A program made the translations under genes and the position numbers. Positions 43,669-53,466 of a DNA stretch of 64,000 bases are shown here, piece after piece. The notes beneath the pieces were generated by a model. The model had not been told where the DNA came from. It ran no database searches and worked only from the letters and a program-made list of their open reading frames with translations. Source of the stretch: Desulfomonile tiedjei DSM 6799 (lineage in GTDB: Bacteria; Desulfobacterota; Desulfomonilia; Desulfomonilales; Desulfomonilaceae); the NCBI RefSeq assembly GCF_000266945.1, contig NC_018025.1:4468001-4532000 (forward strand), written 5' to 3'. Every line of letters begins with the position of its first letter. The stretch's first letter is position 1.

Positions 43669-44077
43669 TGAATAAACCTCCTGAAATAGAAACACGGGTA
43701 TATATACTCATTGCCAGGCATTCTTGTACACATTCTCAAAACCCCATTGAGCAGACTACTGCCTGCATTCGAAATCATCATGGGGATAATCGGACATCAC
43801 GCCGGACGCTTGTATACGCACCGCAGATCGGAATGGAATTCTGGAATTTAGATCCGGAGCATTCCCCCAGTCAACATTCCGGTGTACGGTGCGAACCGTG
43901 TAAGCGGAAGGTACAGGAAAAAAGTTGAGATCGCAATTCCTGACGTGTCAACCACAACTTTTTTTGGGGTGTAAGGCTTCAGTCTCGGGCGGTGGTTTGA
44001 GAGTATTTTGTCTGAGCAGGGAGGATGCCGTTGAGCGAAGCGAACCGCATCGTTGATGCCAGAGCGTTTGAATGTCT

Positions 44078-44176
44078 GTCATTGCGAGCGAAGCGAAACA
44101 ATCCGCTGAAGGTGCAGGCAAGTATCAGGAGATTGTCCCACGAGACGCGGGATCGCTCCGCTTCTCGCGATGACAT
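44078..44176 (+). repeat. REP-like palindrome, copy 2
   Basis: TCATTGCGAGCGAAGCGAAA at the left and CGGGATCGCTCCGCTTCTCG at the right pair over the length of the element; GCTGAAGGTGCAGGCA in the middle is shared with the copy at 1931-2014. Confidence 0.75.
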
Positions 44177-44447
44177 GTCTCCTAACGTCGCACCTCCGTG
44201 GGTAATTGAAGGAACACTTCACCAGCGCCAACCATTCAGTTAAGCATGGGGAGAGGTTTCTTCAGCCTCGAAGGGGCTGCCCAACAGTAGCCGTGGGTGC
44301 AAACCCACGGAAGCGGAACGGCATATCCTTTGTCTTCATGACCCTGAAAGGGTCCACCAATGACATTTGGGAATCATTGCCTGTTGGTCGACCCTTTCAG
44401 GGTCGTTGAACCATGCTTATGGACATCGCGCTGTCCACGGGTTGACG

Positions 44448-44656
44448 AAAGTGTCTCAAAATTCTCGAATGTAGAACAAATCGTGCCACTATTTCCCATC
44501 TGAGTAGGGGCAGGTCTCGTGCCTGCCCTCCCGCAATGACCGGCACGGAGGCCGATCACTACCGGGCACCCACGAGGGCGCCCCTGCAATCAGGCCGGGA
44601 AGATGATGAGAATTTCGTGCCACGATCTGGGATAAATTTCGACTTTTGAGACAGTT
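44448..44656 (+). repeat. R1 dispersed inverted-repeat element, copy 2
   Basis: Begins AAAGTGTCTCAAAATTCTCG, ends AAATTTCGACTTTTGAGACA. Subterminal ATCGTGCCAC / GTGCCACGAT are kept. The interior carries GTAGGGGCAGGTCTCGTGCC and CGGCACGGAGGCCG / CGGGCACCCACGAGG in place of the module seen in copy 1. Confidence 0.75.
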
Positions 44657-44901
44657 TCTGACACCCGTGGCTACTATTGGGCCGCCCTTCCAGGGCGCAG
44701 AATCCCTAGTGCCCGCTCGTAACTGAACGATTACTTTGGGGGTAAACCTTTAGTTATTCAGGGAAGACAGACTCTCTAGATTGTCATTGCAGGGAGTGGA
44801 GACACCGAACAAGTCTCCGAAGAGTAAAATGATAATAGGGCGCATTTCTTAGCCGGGCATGTCACCATGCTCAGGAAACGCAGCCATGTGTTTTGGGGGG
44901 A

Positions 44902-46179
44902 CTATTTCCCGGACGCGTCTCTTTCGCACTGCTGGATGATTTCTCCCTTGATCTGTTCAAGTTCGTCTCGTATTGCCTCTCGGCTTCCGTGAATGAACAT
45001 TTCTGCTTTTGCAAGGCGATCCTGCAAAACCTGAATCTTCGGGAGCATAAAGAACATTCCAAAACCAGCCAATCCTACCAAGAGAATGAGGTTGAAAATT
45101 TGAATGATCCATATCCAGACGGAGGTTCTCGCCTCGGCTCTTGGACCGGAAGAGCTGGTTCGCACAGGGGGAGGAGGTTCGGTCGACTCTCCACGGGTCT
45201 GAGTCGCTGTCGCCGGTCGACTGGTTTGTTCCACAGCGGATGAATCCACAGGAGCAGATGGTGTTTGTTGAGCAGCAGGGCGGAGGTCTGCAGCGATCTT
45301 GATGGGCACTTTGTTGACGTCTCGAACGCGGCCCCCCTGGTACACTTTAATGGTGATCTCTTTTCCATCGAGTCTCGCGTATTCGTTCGCTGTGGGTTCG
45401 GGAATCAGCACGATGAAGATGCCGGAATCCGCTGCCACATTGAACTTGTCCCAGTTTTCTCGCGGAATCTTCGTCTGTTCGGGTTTTCTGATAATCTGAA
45501 AATACAGGAGACCCTTTTCCGGAAGCTCAACGCCGAGAACCTGATCCAGACCCGAGCGGTTGTCTACATTAAGGATCTCGCCTTTCTTGAAATTATTCTC
45601 GTTGAATACGATGACACTCTTATCAATGTTAAGGGAAACATCCCTGCCTGTGCCCATATTCACGGTTCTGGACTTTTCAGCGACTGATTCGGAGGAAACG
45701 AGAGGCTGATCGTCAAGGCTCATCGAGAAAAAATCGCTCACCGGCTTGTCACCGAACAGGCTTCGAGTCGTCGTCTTATCAACGAGTTTAAAACCGGTAG
45801 ATTTTATAATTGAATCCTGAAAGACCCGAGTCTCGGGATTATATAGAGGACCTGCAAAGCGGACCGGTTTGGTCGGTTGATTGTTGGAATCGATCCATTC
45901 CAGCTCGATAAGCCCCACGTTTCGAATGAGGTTCCTGTTATTGGGGTTGAGCGTAAGGCTAAACGATTTGAACCTCTCCTGGGGGTCCACTTTCTTGACA
46001 AGGACTTCCTTGTTCTTGATGGTCACCGTGACCTTCGGAACGAAATTTCCTTGAGCGTCACGCAGGCCGTATGTCTCCCCGGCGGCATACAGAGGAACCA
46101 AGAACAGACCGAAAACGGCGAGTATAATCACAAAATGGGTCTTGAGACCGTACAAATATCGGATGGGTTTTTCGCTCAT
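44902..46179 (-). CDS. unknown exported or membrane-anchored protein with C-terminal coiled coil
   Basis: A 425-residue protein not matching any family I know. The N-terminus has a hydrophobic signal-like segment (FVIILAVFGLFLVPLYAAG). Then follow about 270 residues rich in beta-type sequence (VPKVTVTIKNKEVLVKKV, YFQIIRKPEQTKIP, EITIKVYQGG), a Pro/Thr/Ser linker (about residues 300-345), one membrane segment (WIWIIQIFNLILLVGLAGFGMFF) and a cytoplasmic coiled coil (LQDRLAKAEMFI, IRDELEQIKGEIIQQ). The layout suggests a periplasmic domain tethered to the inner membrane. It is monocistronic and divergent from the aminotransferase gene. Confidence 0.7.
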   Translation of the reverse strand: MSEKPIRYLYGLKTHFVIILAVFGLFLVPLYAAGETYGLRDAQGNFVPKVTVTIKNKEVLVKKVDPQERFKSFSLTLNPNNRNLIRNVGLIELEWIDSNNQPTKPVRFAGPLYNPETRVFQDSIIKSTGFKLVDKTTTRSLFGDKPVSDFFSMSLDDQPLVSSESVAEKSRTVNMGTGRDVSLNIDKSVIVFNENNFKKGEILNVDNRSGLDQVLGVELPEKGLLYFQIIRKPEQTKIPRENWDKFNVAADSGIFIVLIPEPTANEYARLDGKEITIKVYQGGRVRDVNKVPIKIAADLRPAAQQTPSAPVDSSAVEQTSRPATATQTRGESTEPPPPVRTSSSGPRAEARTSVWIWIIQIFNLILLVGLAGFGMFFMLPKIQVLQDRLAKAEMFIHGSREAIRDELEQIKGEIIQQCERDASGK

Positions 46180-46345
46180 TATCTCTGCAAAAAAGTGAAA
46201 TCTGCCCGGAAAATAATGATTTTTCCTAGACTTGCGGTATTTTACCAGCGAAACACAGGAAAATCAATCAATAAGTTTGAAGCAACGCCAGTGTTTTAAA
46301 TATAATGTGTCTCCATGCAAATCAAACCAGAGAGGGAGAGCCTCA

Positions 46346-47539
46346 ATGAATCCGAATAACCGCCCGATTTCCGAAAGATCCGCAACCATACCGCCATTCC
46401 TTGTCATGGATGTTTTAGAACGGGCTATGGAGATGGATGGAAATATCATACATCTGGAAGTGGGAGAGCCCGATTTCGATACCCCGCCCAATATCATTGA
46501 AGCCGGAATTGCCGCACTGCGCGCCGGAAAAACACATTACACATCCAGCGTTGGAATTCCGCAGCTTCGTCAGGCAGTGGCTCATCATTACGGACGCACG
46601 TACAACGTTGAGGTCGACCCGGCAGATGTGATCGTAACGTCCGGGTCGTCGCCTGCGATATTTCTCGCACTTGCAGCGCTGCTCGATCCGGGATCCGAAA
46701 TCATCCTTCCAGACCCTCACTATGCTTGTTATCCGAATTTCATCCGCTTTCTCGGAGGAGTCCCCGTCTTTGTTCCCGCTGCGCCGGAAGAGGGATTTCA
46801 GATGAAGCCGGAGGATGTTGCACGGGCAATCACGAACAAGACTCGGGCGATTCTCATCAATTCGCCCTCCAACCCGTGCGGAACTTTGATGAATCCCGAC
46901 AGAATGAAGAAGCTCGCGGACCTGAACGTTCCGATACTCTCGGATGAGATTTATCACGGCCTCGTGTACGAGGACACGGAGCATTCCATACTGGAATTTA
47001 CGAGGAACGCCTTTGTTGTCAACGGGTTCTCCAAATTGTACGCGATGACGGGCTGGCGTCTCGGGTACCTGATCGCCTTACCGGAGTACTTGCGGCCCAT
47101 ACAAAAGATGAGCCAAAACCTCTTCATAAGTGCTGCGGACTTTGTGCAATGGGCCGGAGTGGAAGCTCTGAACAATACTTCCGAGGAAATCGGAAAGATG
47201 AAAGAAATCTTCAATCAGCGAAGACTGGCCATGATTTCGCGCCTGAAAAGCATGGGATTCGACATAAAAGTGGACCCTACTGCGGCTTTTTACGTACTCG
47301 CAGATGCACGACGTTTTGCGGCAGACTCCTACACCTTCGCCTTTGAAATACTCGAGGATGCAGGAGTGGGAGTAGCTCCGGGAATAGACTTCGGCGAAAA
47401 TGCAGAAGGATTCATCCGCTTCTCCTATACAAACTCATTGGAAAACATCCGGACAGGGCTGGACAGAATCGAGCTGTACCTGAAACAACGCTTCGGCCCC
47501 ACAACACGGGAAAGAGTTCCCGCCGCAGGTCAACCGTGA
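46346..47539 (+). CDS. class I/II pyridoxal-phosphate aminotransferase
   Basis: A 397-residue fold-type I aminotransferase. Motifs are VGEPDFDTPPNI, the YTSSVGIPQLRQAVA substrate region, INSPSNPCGTLM, LSDEIYHGLVY, the PLP Lys in NGFSKLYAMTGWRLGY, and the C-terminal Arg in FIRFSYTNSLENI. It belongs to the broad aspartate/aromatic group; the exact substrate cannot be set from sequence. The frame starts at 46232, but the ATG at 46346 follows AGAGGGAGAG. Its last bases overlap rsmE (GTGA), so both are co-translated. Confidence 0.88.
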   Translation: MNPNNRPISERSATIPPFLVMDVLERAMEMDGNIIHLEVGEPDFDTPPNIIEAGIAALRAGKTHYTSSVGIPQLRQAVAHHYGRTYNVEVDPADVIVTSGSSPAIFLALAALLDPGSEIILPDPHYACYPNFIRFLGGVPVFVPAAPEEGFQMKPEDVARAITNKTRAILINSPSNPCGTLMNPDRMKKLADLNVPILSDEIYHGLVYEDTEHSILEFTRNAFVVNGFSKLYAMTGWRLGYLIALPEYLRPIQKMSQNLFISAADFVQWAGVEALNNTSEEIGKMKEIFNQRRLAMISRLKSMGFDIKVDPTAAFYVLADARRFAADSYTFAFEILEDAGVGVAPGIDFGENAEGFIRFSYTNSLENIRTGLDRIELYLKQRFGPTTRERVPAAGQP

Positions 47540-48279
47540 AGATAATCAGAGTTTTTGTCTCTCCCAACGAGATTGGTGGATCAATCGTCTCTTTTTCCGA
47601 GAAGAATTCGAAGTACCTGAAAAACGTTCTCCGCATGAAAACGGGTGATGAGGTGAAGGTCTTTGACGGAACTCGGGAGTATGCGGTCAGATTGACGACA
47701 CTCCATCGCAACTCCGTGAGCGGAATAATATGCGACACCCAGTGCGTCGAGTGCGATCGACCGGATATTACCCTCGCTTTCGGCTGCATCAGGCCCGGTC
47801 CTATGCAAGAAATTCTGAGGCACTGCACAGAGCTGGGAGTGTCACGTTTCGTTCCCCTCCTGACCGCCCATTGCAGCAGAAAACCTTCCGAGAAAAAAGA
47901 GCGGTGGGAATCGACCGTTTCAGGAGCTTCGGCTCAGTCCGGGAGAAGTACCGCGCCCGCTGTTACGGAACCGGTTCTTCTCAAAATATTTCTCGATTCA
48001 TTGCAGGGGAACGACACGCGTCTTCTCCTGTCCACCAGTGCAGATGCCGCTCCATTCTGGAGCATTATGGATGACCCGCTGGAAAGGATTACCCTACTCA
48101 CAGGACCCGAAGGTGGATTTCAACCGATGGAGGAGGATCTTGCCACACAAAAGGGCTTTCGCTCGGTGAGTTTGGGTAGTGGAATCCTCCGGGCGGAAAC
48201 AGCGGCGATTGTTGCTGTTGGAGCTGTTGTGCTGAGACGCGAGTTCATGAGGAAGTCCTGCGGGCCGATCGTATCTTAA
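47536..48279 (+). CDS. rsmE: 16S rRNA m3U1498 methyltransferase
   Basis: A 247-residue SPOUT-class RNA methyltransferase that modifies U1498 of 16S rRNA. The N-terminal PUA-like domain (KIIRVFVSPNEIGG, LKNVLRMKTGDEVKVFDG) is followed by the SPOUT core: RHCTELGVSRFVPLLTAHC, LLTGPEGGFQPMEED, VSLGSGILRAETAAIVAVG, the knot motif. GTG start overlapping the aminotransferase stop by four bases. The link to the aminotransferase is probably only translational. Nearly all residues expected for activity are visible. Confidence 0.93.
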   Translation: MKIIRVFVSPNEIGGSIVSFSEKNSKYLKNVLRMKTGDEVKVFDGTREYAVRLTTLHRNSVSGIICDTQCVECDRPDITLAFGCIRPGPMQEILRHCTELGVSRFVPLLTAHCSRKPSEKKERWESTVSGASAQSGRSTAPAVTEPVLLKIFLDSLQGNDTRLLLSTSADAAPFWSIMDDPLERITLLTGPEGGFQPMEEDLATQKGFRSVSLGSGILRAETAAIVAVGAVVLRREFMRKSCGPIVS

Positions 48280-48471
48280 TTCTCTTGAGAATTTAAATAC
48301 ATACATCCTGCTGATCTGTTGATTGACGCTGCCTCGCGATCATGGTAAATTTTCCCTTAGTTTTGATCCGGCCGATTCTCTCAAGAGAACGACTATAGCA
48401 AAGGTGGGAACACCCAGAGACTGTAGTCGAGCACGTACGGCCGAGCAGGAAGCTCATCATAGAGGTTGCGG

Positions 48472-49812
48472 ATGGCGACAATCGACATGAACGACTTGAA
48501 CTCAACGGAAGACTTGCCGTCTGAGGAACAAGAGAGCTTTCTTCCTGCTTTCCCTTGCCGGAAAGCGATACTCCACGCGCTCCCTGAAATGATTCCCACA
48601 CCTGATCTCGGGAAAAAAGATTTTATATCATGGGTGGACTCTACCTTGGAGAACCCGGATGAAATCTGGGAGAACCAGGGATTGTTGGATAATCGTTTTT
48701 TTCATTATGTGAGCTACCTGGAAACACGAGGAACTGTCCCGGCTTTTGCCGTGGAAATCTGCACGGTGGAAGACCCTGAGACCACCGAGTTTTGCCTGCT
48801 TTTGAAACAATCGGATCTGAATGAGATTCGAAACGGCAAGAACGTCTACTGCATGGCCAAGGAATGGGAGCGGGAGAAATTTGTCCGGGAGATGAACGAT
48901 CGCGCCCTTACCAAATATGACGAAGAGAGTCTGGATGAGGCTCGAGAGTTGATAGATACGGCAATTCGTTTAAGCGGAAACGGGAGCGCGTACCTGTTCA
49001 ATAATCGCGGCCTTATTTCATGGAAAATGGGCAAGATAGCCCAAGCGAAGAAGGATTTTATCGAATCGATCAAACTCGATGAAGGCAACGGTGATCCGTA
49101 CTTCAACATAGGTTTGATCTACTTTGACGAATCGGACTACCCGCGTGCCCTCTATTATTTGCTGAGAGCAGTGGAAATAAACCCGGTGGATAGCCAGTTT
49201 TTGACGGAATTGGCGCATCTGTACCTGGAAATGGGTCGTGAAGAAGAGGCAATGCGCCTGTTTCAGGAAGCCTTCAAAAGCAATCCCAGCGACCCGCAGG
49301 TGGATTTTCATCTCGGCTATTATTTTCTCTACAAGAAGCACGAGCCTCGATGCGCCGTGAAGCATTTTGACAATGGGCTGCAAAAAGATCCTCACGACCA
49401 GTTTGCACTTGCAGATCTGGCCGTGGCACACTGGATACTTGGGAATCATAAGAAATCGCTGAAAATTCATAAAATACTGTGCAAGCATAATAGACTGATG
49501 CCCTATGCAATGAGCCGCCTCGTCTATTTGAATATGGAAATGGGAGATTACGAGGCAGCGCTGAATTACTATCAGGAAGCCCTGAGCCAAAATGAGCCTT
49601 TTGAGCCGGAATGGTTGCATTACAACGCCGCGTTGGTGTATGCAAAGACAGGCCGCCCCAGGCAAGCTCTGGACACTTTAAATCTTGCAGTGCGAGCCGG
49701 AGGGGAAGCAGTGGTGGAAAGAGCCATGTCGGAAAAGGCGCTTCAGGATCTTAAGCGTATTCCGGATTTTAAGAAAATTATCCGGCTCACTTCCAAACGC
49801 AAGAACAGATAA
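48472..49812 (+). CDS. TPR-repeat protein
   Basis: A 446-residue soluble protein. Residues 1-135 form an unassigned N-terminal domain (LPEMIPTPDLGKKDFISWVD, FAVEICTVEDPETTEFCLL). From about residue 140 there are some eight tetratricopeptide repeats, for example AYLFNNRGLISWKMGKIAQA, PYFNIGLIYFDESDYPRALY, FLTELAHLYLEMGREEEAMR and WLHYNAALVYAKTGRPRQAL. AGAGG precedes the ATG at 48472. It is followed after 205 bases by a protein kinase gene on the same strand, and may supply a scaffold for it. No signal peptide. Confidence 0.85.
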   Translation: MATIDMNDLNSTEDLPSEEQESFLPAFPCRKAILHALPEMIPTPDLGKKDFISWVDSTLENPDEIWENQGLLDNRFFHYVSYLETRGTVPAFAVEICTVEDPETTEFCLLLKQSDLNEIRNGKNVYCMAKEWEREKFVREMNDRALTKYDEESLDEARELIDTAIRLSGNGSAYLFNNRGLISWKMGKIAQAKKDFIESIKLDEGNGDPYFNIGLIYFDESDYPRALYYLLRAVEINPVDSQFLTELAHLYLEMGREEEAMRLFQEAFKSNPSDPQVDFHLGYYFLYKKHEPRCAVKHFDNGLQKDPHDQFALADLAVAHWILGNHKKSLKIHKILCKHNRLMPYAMSRLVYLNMEMGDYEAALNYYQEALSQNEPFEPEWLHYNAALVYAKTGRPRQALDTLNLAVRAGGEAVVERAMSEKALQDLKRIPDFKKIIRLTSKRKNR

Positions 49813-50017
49813 GCTGTAGAGCGGCGACACCGGATTATTGACAGAGAGAGAGGCACTTAAAGGACTTGTCGATTCCTGTGACAGGCGGGGAATCCTTCAT
49901 ACAGTCTTTTATCGGATACCGATTTCCTGATGAGCCTCACCGCAATGTCAGGTTCTACGGAGAGTTACCGGTATCCGGCTGAGCCCCAACGAATAAAACA
50001 CGAAGGACGCGCCAGCA

Positions 50018-52207
50018 ATGGAGCGGGACTCACAGTCCCTTAGGGAAGATCTCTACCGGGTGATTCAGCACTATGCCGACTTGGCTGCACTTGCCAAGAA
50101 GGGTGAGATCAACCCTCTCGGCCAAATCGGAAAAATACTTAAAAATACAGCTCCTTATCTTCTCCTCGTCATAAAAGACTATCTTCCTCAGCTAGAACGC
50201 CACGAAATCACCTTCTATGAAATGCTGTTCCAGATAATAAGTGAGGCACAGCGATTTCCGGATCAACAGGTTCTTCTCGACAGTCGCAATGAAATCCAGA
50301 AAGCAGAACATGCGGGCCGCATTTTTCTGTACGCTGTAAAGTGGCTGGACGCGCAATCGAATCTGAGGCCCTCACTCCAAGACATCGATGTCATGGCTCA
50401 GAAGCTTCAAGGGCTGAACGACAAGTACAAGAAGCGGTATTGCTTCATCGACGAAGAAACGACGACGCTCATTCCCTGCTTTTTTCTACGAGAGGAGACC
50501 GAATCTCACGAGAACAGCCTCGGGCGCCTGGCCGATTTGGTACGTCGCGCCATTCTGGAACTGCATCATTTGATGATCGATCACGAACCGGAGCGAAAAT
50601 CGTTTCTTTCCATTTTCCGGACTACCAATCATGCGCGCGAAGAAGCGGAAAACGATTTGGTGCAGCTTGCGTGGTTTCTCTTCCGTTGTGGTTTCCCTGT
50701 CAATCGCATAGCCACCGGTTACTATAAGGACGCCTTATCTAATTTCCTGAATGAAAGAATATTGATTCACCTTGCAAAGACTGCGAAAAGCCTGGATACC
50801 ATCCAGGGAATTTCCAACCATTTGTGGCTCACATGCTTAATGGAATTTAGCACGTTCTTTGAAATTGCTAACGATTATGTTGATCTGAATGATGCCAAAG
50901 AAGTCAATAAGCATATTAAGATAATAAAAGGAAGGAATCGGCGTGGAGGAAACCTCCTGGAGAGAATAATCGAATTGCTCCAAATATACGCTGATCATCC
51001 CAATGGCAAGCTTCCTGCCAGCTTTCTCCTCTACCGCTATTACGCATCGTTCGGAGACTATCACGGGGATCGCAGATTAGACGACCGAACCCGTGCCCTC
51101 AAGGCAGTGGAATTGTACAAACCCCTGCTCGATCGTTCGGAAATCGAGAAAAAGGCTGCAGAAGGACTCCAGGAATCGGGTAAATGCTTCAGTTCCAAGA
51201 CCCAGGACGAAATGGCAGGACTTTTCAAGTTGATTATGGATTCTCTCGAGAATCCTGCATCGATAAAAGGCAAGAAAGTCAAAGTCCTCGGTGACATATC
51301 CTCAGGTGCCATGGGTTCGGTGAGTGTCGGAATTTACCGAAATCAAATCGTAGCACTTAAGCGAGTTCGCTCACAGATCTCGTCCGCTCTGGGGGATCCG
51401 GAGGCACTCCTGGATTATGAATCCAAGATACATGCGCGGGTCCAATTGCCGGAACCGCATGCCTGCGTAGTCGATTATTACGGTCTTATCGAACAAGACA
51501 ATGAAAAGATCATGGTAAACGGCTACCATCCGAACGACAATCTCACGCAACTCGTCGAAAGGAATTGGCTGGAAAAGTACAAGCCACCATTTAATGTGGA
51601 AAGCAAACTGAACCTTGCAGTCCTGGAAATCATCGTGAATCAGCTTTTGGATTGCCTGCGTTTTTTCAGACTCAAGGGGGTTGTCCATCGGGATCTGAAG
51701 ACGGACAATATCTTGTACATGGTAGACGAAAATGAACGTCTGAATCGGATCAAAGTCATTGATTTCGGAGTGGCTTTGGCTATCGGACCGGGAGCAATAG
51801 AAGACCTGTTCAGAGGAAAAGTGGTTGGAACGTTTGCCTATATGGCCCCGGAGCAGGCAAAAGGCAAGAGCGTCTTTCAGTCCGATCTCTATAGTGTCGG
51901 CGCAATATTTACGGTGCTCCTAACAGGGAAACTTCCCATGGTGTTTCCCAAGACAAAGACCCGTCAGGATTTGGTGCGACAGATTCTTAGGATAGAAAAA
52001 GAGCCTCGCCCGAGACTCACCGAGTTAAATCCGTTCTTGAAGAAGAACACGACCTTGGAGCATATTGCCGCCACCGTGGAGAGCATGCTGGATCTCGATC
52101 CCATGAGAAGACCGAACCTTGAAGAAGTGCAAGAGGCATTCGACGGAGTCTTCCAGCACATAGGACAGGAAAAGCATACACTCAGCATTTATTATCATCG
52201 CGGATGA
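50018..52207 (+). CDS. Ser/Thr protein kinase with large unassigned N-terminal region
   Basis: A 729-residue protein. The first 420 residues are mostly helical, without any motif known to me, and include LRRAILELHHLM-type and FFEIANDYVDLND segments. The C-terminal third is a Hanks-type kinase: the Gly loop ISSGAMGSVSVG (residue about 428), VALKRV with ATP Lys, VVHRDLKTDNILY near residue 555, VIDFGVAL, and MAPEQAKGKS. All catalytic residues look intact. No membrane segment exists. The kinase at the C-terminus with an N-terminal regulatory region is the reverse of PknB. The stop overlaps the next small gene's upstream ATG. Substrate unknown. Confidence 0.86.
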   Translation: MERDSQSLREDLYRVIQHYADLAALAKKGEINPLGQIGKILKNTAPYLLLVIKDYLPQLERHEITFYEMLFQIISEAQRFPDQQVLLDSRNEIQKAEHAGRIFLYAVKWLDAQSNLRPSLQDIDVMAQKLQGLNDKYKKRYCFIDEETTTLIPCFFLREETESHENSLGRLADLVRRAILELHHLMIDHEPERKSFLSIFRTTNHAREEAENDLVQLAWFLFRCGFPVNRIATGYYKDALSNFLNERILIHLAKTAKSLDTIQGISNHLWLTCLMEFSTFFEIANDYVDLNDAKEVNKHIKIIKGRNRRGGNLLERIIELLQIYADHPNGKLPASFLLYRYYASFGDYHGDRRLDDRTRALKAVELYKPLLDRSEIEKKAAEGLQESGKCFSSKTQDEMAGLFKLIMDSLENPASIKGKKVKVLGDISSGAMGSVSVGIYRNQIVALKRVRSQISSALGDPEALLDYESKIHARVQLPEPHACVVDYYGLIEQDNEKIMVNGYHPNDNLTQLVERNWLEKYKPPFNVESKLNLAVLEIIVNQLLDCLRFFRLKGVVHRDLKTDNILYMVDENERLNRIKVIDFGVALAIGPGAIEDLFRGKVVGTFAYMAPEQAKGKSVFQSDLYSVGAIFTVLLTGKLPMVFPKTKTRQDLVRQILRIEKEPRPRLTELNPFLKKNTTLEHIAATVESMLDLDPMRRPNLEEVQEAFDGVFQHIGQEKHTLSIYYHRG

Positions 52208-52239
52208 TCTGCACTGTCTTCCGCGAAGTGAGCGCTCTC

Positions 52240-52554
52240 ATGAAATTTGTACGAATATGCTGTCTCATGCTCCTACTAACGAGCGTTGTGGCGGGAACTG
52301 CTGAATTCTCGGAGGCTTCACCCGCGTGCTCGGATTTGATCGAAACCATTCGACAAGTGAATTATCGAAATCTCGGATTACAGTATCTTCTGGCGTACTA
52401 CACGGAAATTGGGTCCTGCTCTATGCCGGATGGAGAAGCATACTGCTTCGAATGTGAGACCGATCTCATAAGAACTCAACTGCTCGTAATGAAACCATTC
52501 TTCGGAAATACCCTTTCCTGGACCGAAACTGCTTGCCCTTGCCCTACCCAATAG
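52240..52554 (+). CDS. small exported Cys-containing protein
   Basis: A 104-residue protein with a signal peptide (MKFVRICCLMLLLTSVVAG, cleavage near FSEASPA). The mature part has six Cys (PACSDL, GSCSMPDG, YCFECETD, ACPCPTQ) in a short domain, so disulfides or a metal site are likely. An ATG at 52204 overlaps the kinase stop (ATGA) and would add 12 residues before the signal peptide. Either way it belongs to the kinase operon. Family not recognised. Confidence 0.65.
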   Translation: MKFVRICCLMLLLTSVVAGTAEFSEASPACSDLIETIRQVNYRNLGLQYLLAYYTEIGSCSMPDGEAYCFECETDLIRTQLLVMKPFFGNTLSWTETACPCPTQ

Positions 52555-52661
52555 AAGAAATAAGACTAGGAAAAACACTTCCTTACGGACTTGCGGTCAA
52601 GAAAGTTCTTTCTGGAGCGGAAGCACTTCACCTGCCCTGGAGGTCAGTGCGGTAAGCATCT

Positions 52662-52799
52662 TGTACCATTTCGCAATTATGCGTATAAGATGGCGAAGGC
52701 TGAGGTGTTCTGAGCGGAGTGATTAGACGGCCTTGCGTCGTCCGGAGCGAAGGATACCTCAAGCCTGCCAGATTACAAAAACAAAAGCGAATCGGTATT
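52662..52799 (+). repeat. R3 dispersed element, copy 3
   Basis: GTACCATTTCGCAATTATGC at the left, TGAGCGGAGTGATTAGACGG and CCTTGCGTCGTCCGGAGCGA inside, AAAAGCGAATCGGTATT at the right. The ends are imperfect inverted copies. The remaining 52800-53097 has a partial E/R1-type module (TGGGTGCCCGGTAACGACCG, GACCGGCCTCCGTGCCGGTC) and no convincing gene. Confidence 0.75.
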
Positions 52800-53097
52800 G
52801 AATGCCAAACGGTATTATGCCCCTTGTGGGTGCCCGGTAACGACCGGCCTCCGTGCCGGTCATTCCGGGAACGGCAGGCAAGAGACCTGACCCTACAGTG
52901 GTTTCCGCAATGCCAGGACCGGGAATCTCAATTTATAGCGGAAGTTCCCTGCGATGAAGGCTGCTCTGATGGGGTCACGACAAGCGGGGCTCCATGTTTA
53001 CATTCAACACGGATCAATTCGATTGAAGACAGTTGATCCAGTCCTTTCCTGTAGACTCCTCGGGATACGGCCAACAGCTTCAGGATCTTACCTCGAT

Positions 53098-53442
53098 TTA
53101 TCTCTCTTCACGGTTAATTATCGTATAAGCCTTGTTCAACTCTCTTTGCACCTTTTTCAAAGACTTATACAGTGCGTCCAAATCCTTTGATTCAGACGTT
53201 ACTGCTTGAGCGAATTCCAAGCTGGTTTTCGCTAAACCAAAAGCAGCCCCATAAATCAATGGATAATTTGAACCTGCTTTTAAATGCTTAGCTTTTTCAT
53301 ACAGGTCATTGATTTCGGGTCCCCAATCTTTGAGCACATGAGACTTGGATTGCCTTGATGAGGGCTGAGGTTCAAGGCTTTCTATGACTGGGAGAATTGC
53401 GAGCTCTTGCTTAACCTTAGCATTCCAATCTCTTCGTCCCAT
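53098..53442 (-). CDS. hypothetical protein, uncertain start
   Basis: The open frame extends to 53580, but its first part reads through dispersed repeats, so the true start is probably the ATG at 53442 (MGRRDWNAKVKQELAILPVI) giving 114 residues. The C-terminal half is helical and charged (INDLYEKAKHLKAGSNYP, DALYKSLKKVQRELNKAYTI). No family recognised, and there is no good ribosome binding site. It may be a gene whose 5' part was displaced by repeat insertion. Confidence 0.45.
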   Translation of the reverse strand: MGRRDWNAKVKQELAILPVIESLEPQPSSRQSKSHVLKDWGPEINDLYEKAKHLKAGSNYPLIYGAAFGLAKTSLEFAQAVTSESKDLDALYKSLKKVQRELNKAYTIINREER

Positions 53443-53466
53443 AGGGATGAAAGAAAATAGCCCGGC

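Larger units (their letters stand above)
43669..44901. other. 1.2-kb repeat-rich gene-free region
   Basis: Between pdaD and the unknown membrane protein. It contains a fragment of R2 (GAGCGAAGCGAACCGCATCG near 44034), the REP-like element 44078-44176, small palindromes at 44255-44400 (CCGTGGGTGCAAACCCACGG and an ACCCTGAAAGGGTC / GACCCTTTCAGGGTC pair), the R1 copy at 44448-44656 and another GGGCCGCCCTTCCAGGGC palindrome near 44679. The last 180 bases hold a small hairpin (GCATGTCACCATGC) only. No gene. Confidence 0.65.

Noticed and set aside
43632-43928. 98-codon plus-strand frame upstream of pdaD
   Set aside because: Antisense to the pdaD start, with no ribosome binding site or recognisable domain.
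52719-53036. 105-codon open frame
   Set aside because: Starts inside the R3 element and translates a GGCCTCCGTGCCGGTC-type repeat; no family.
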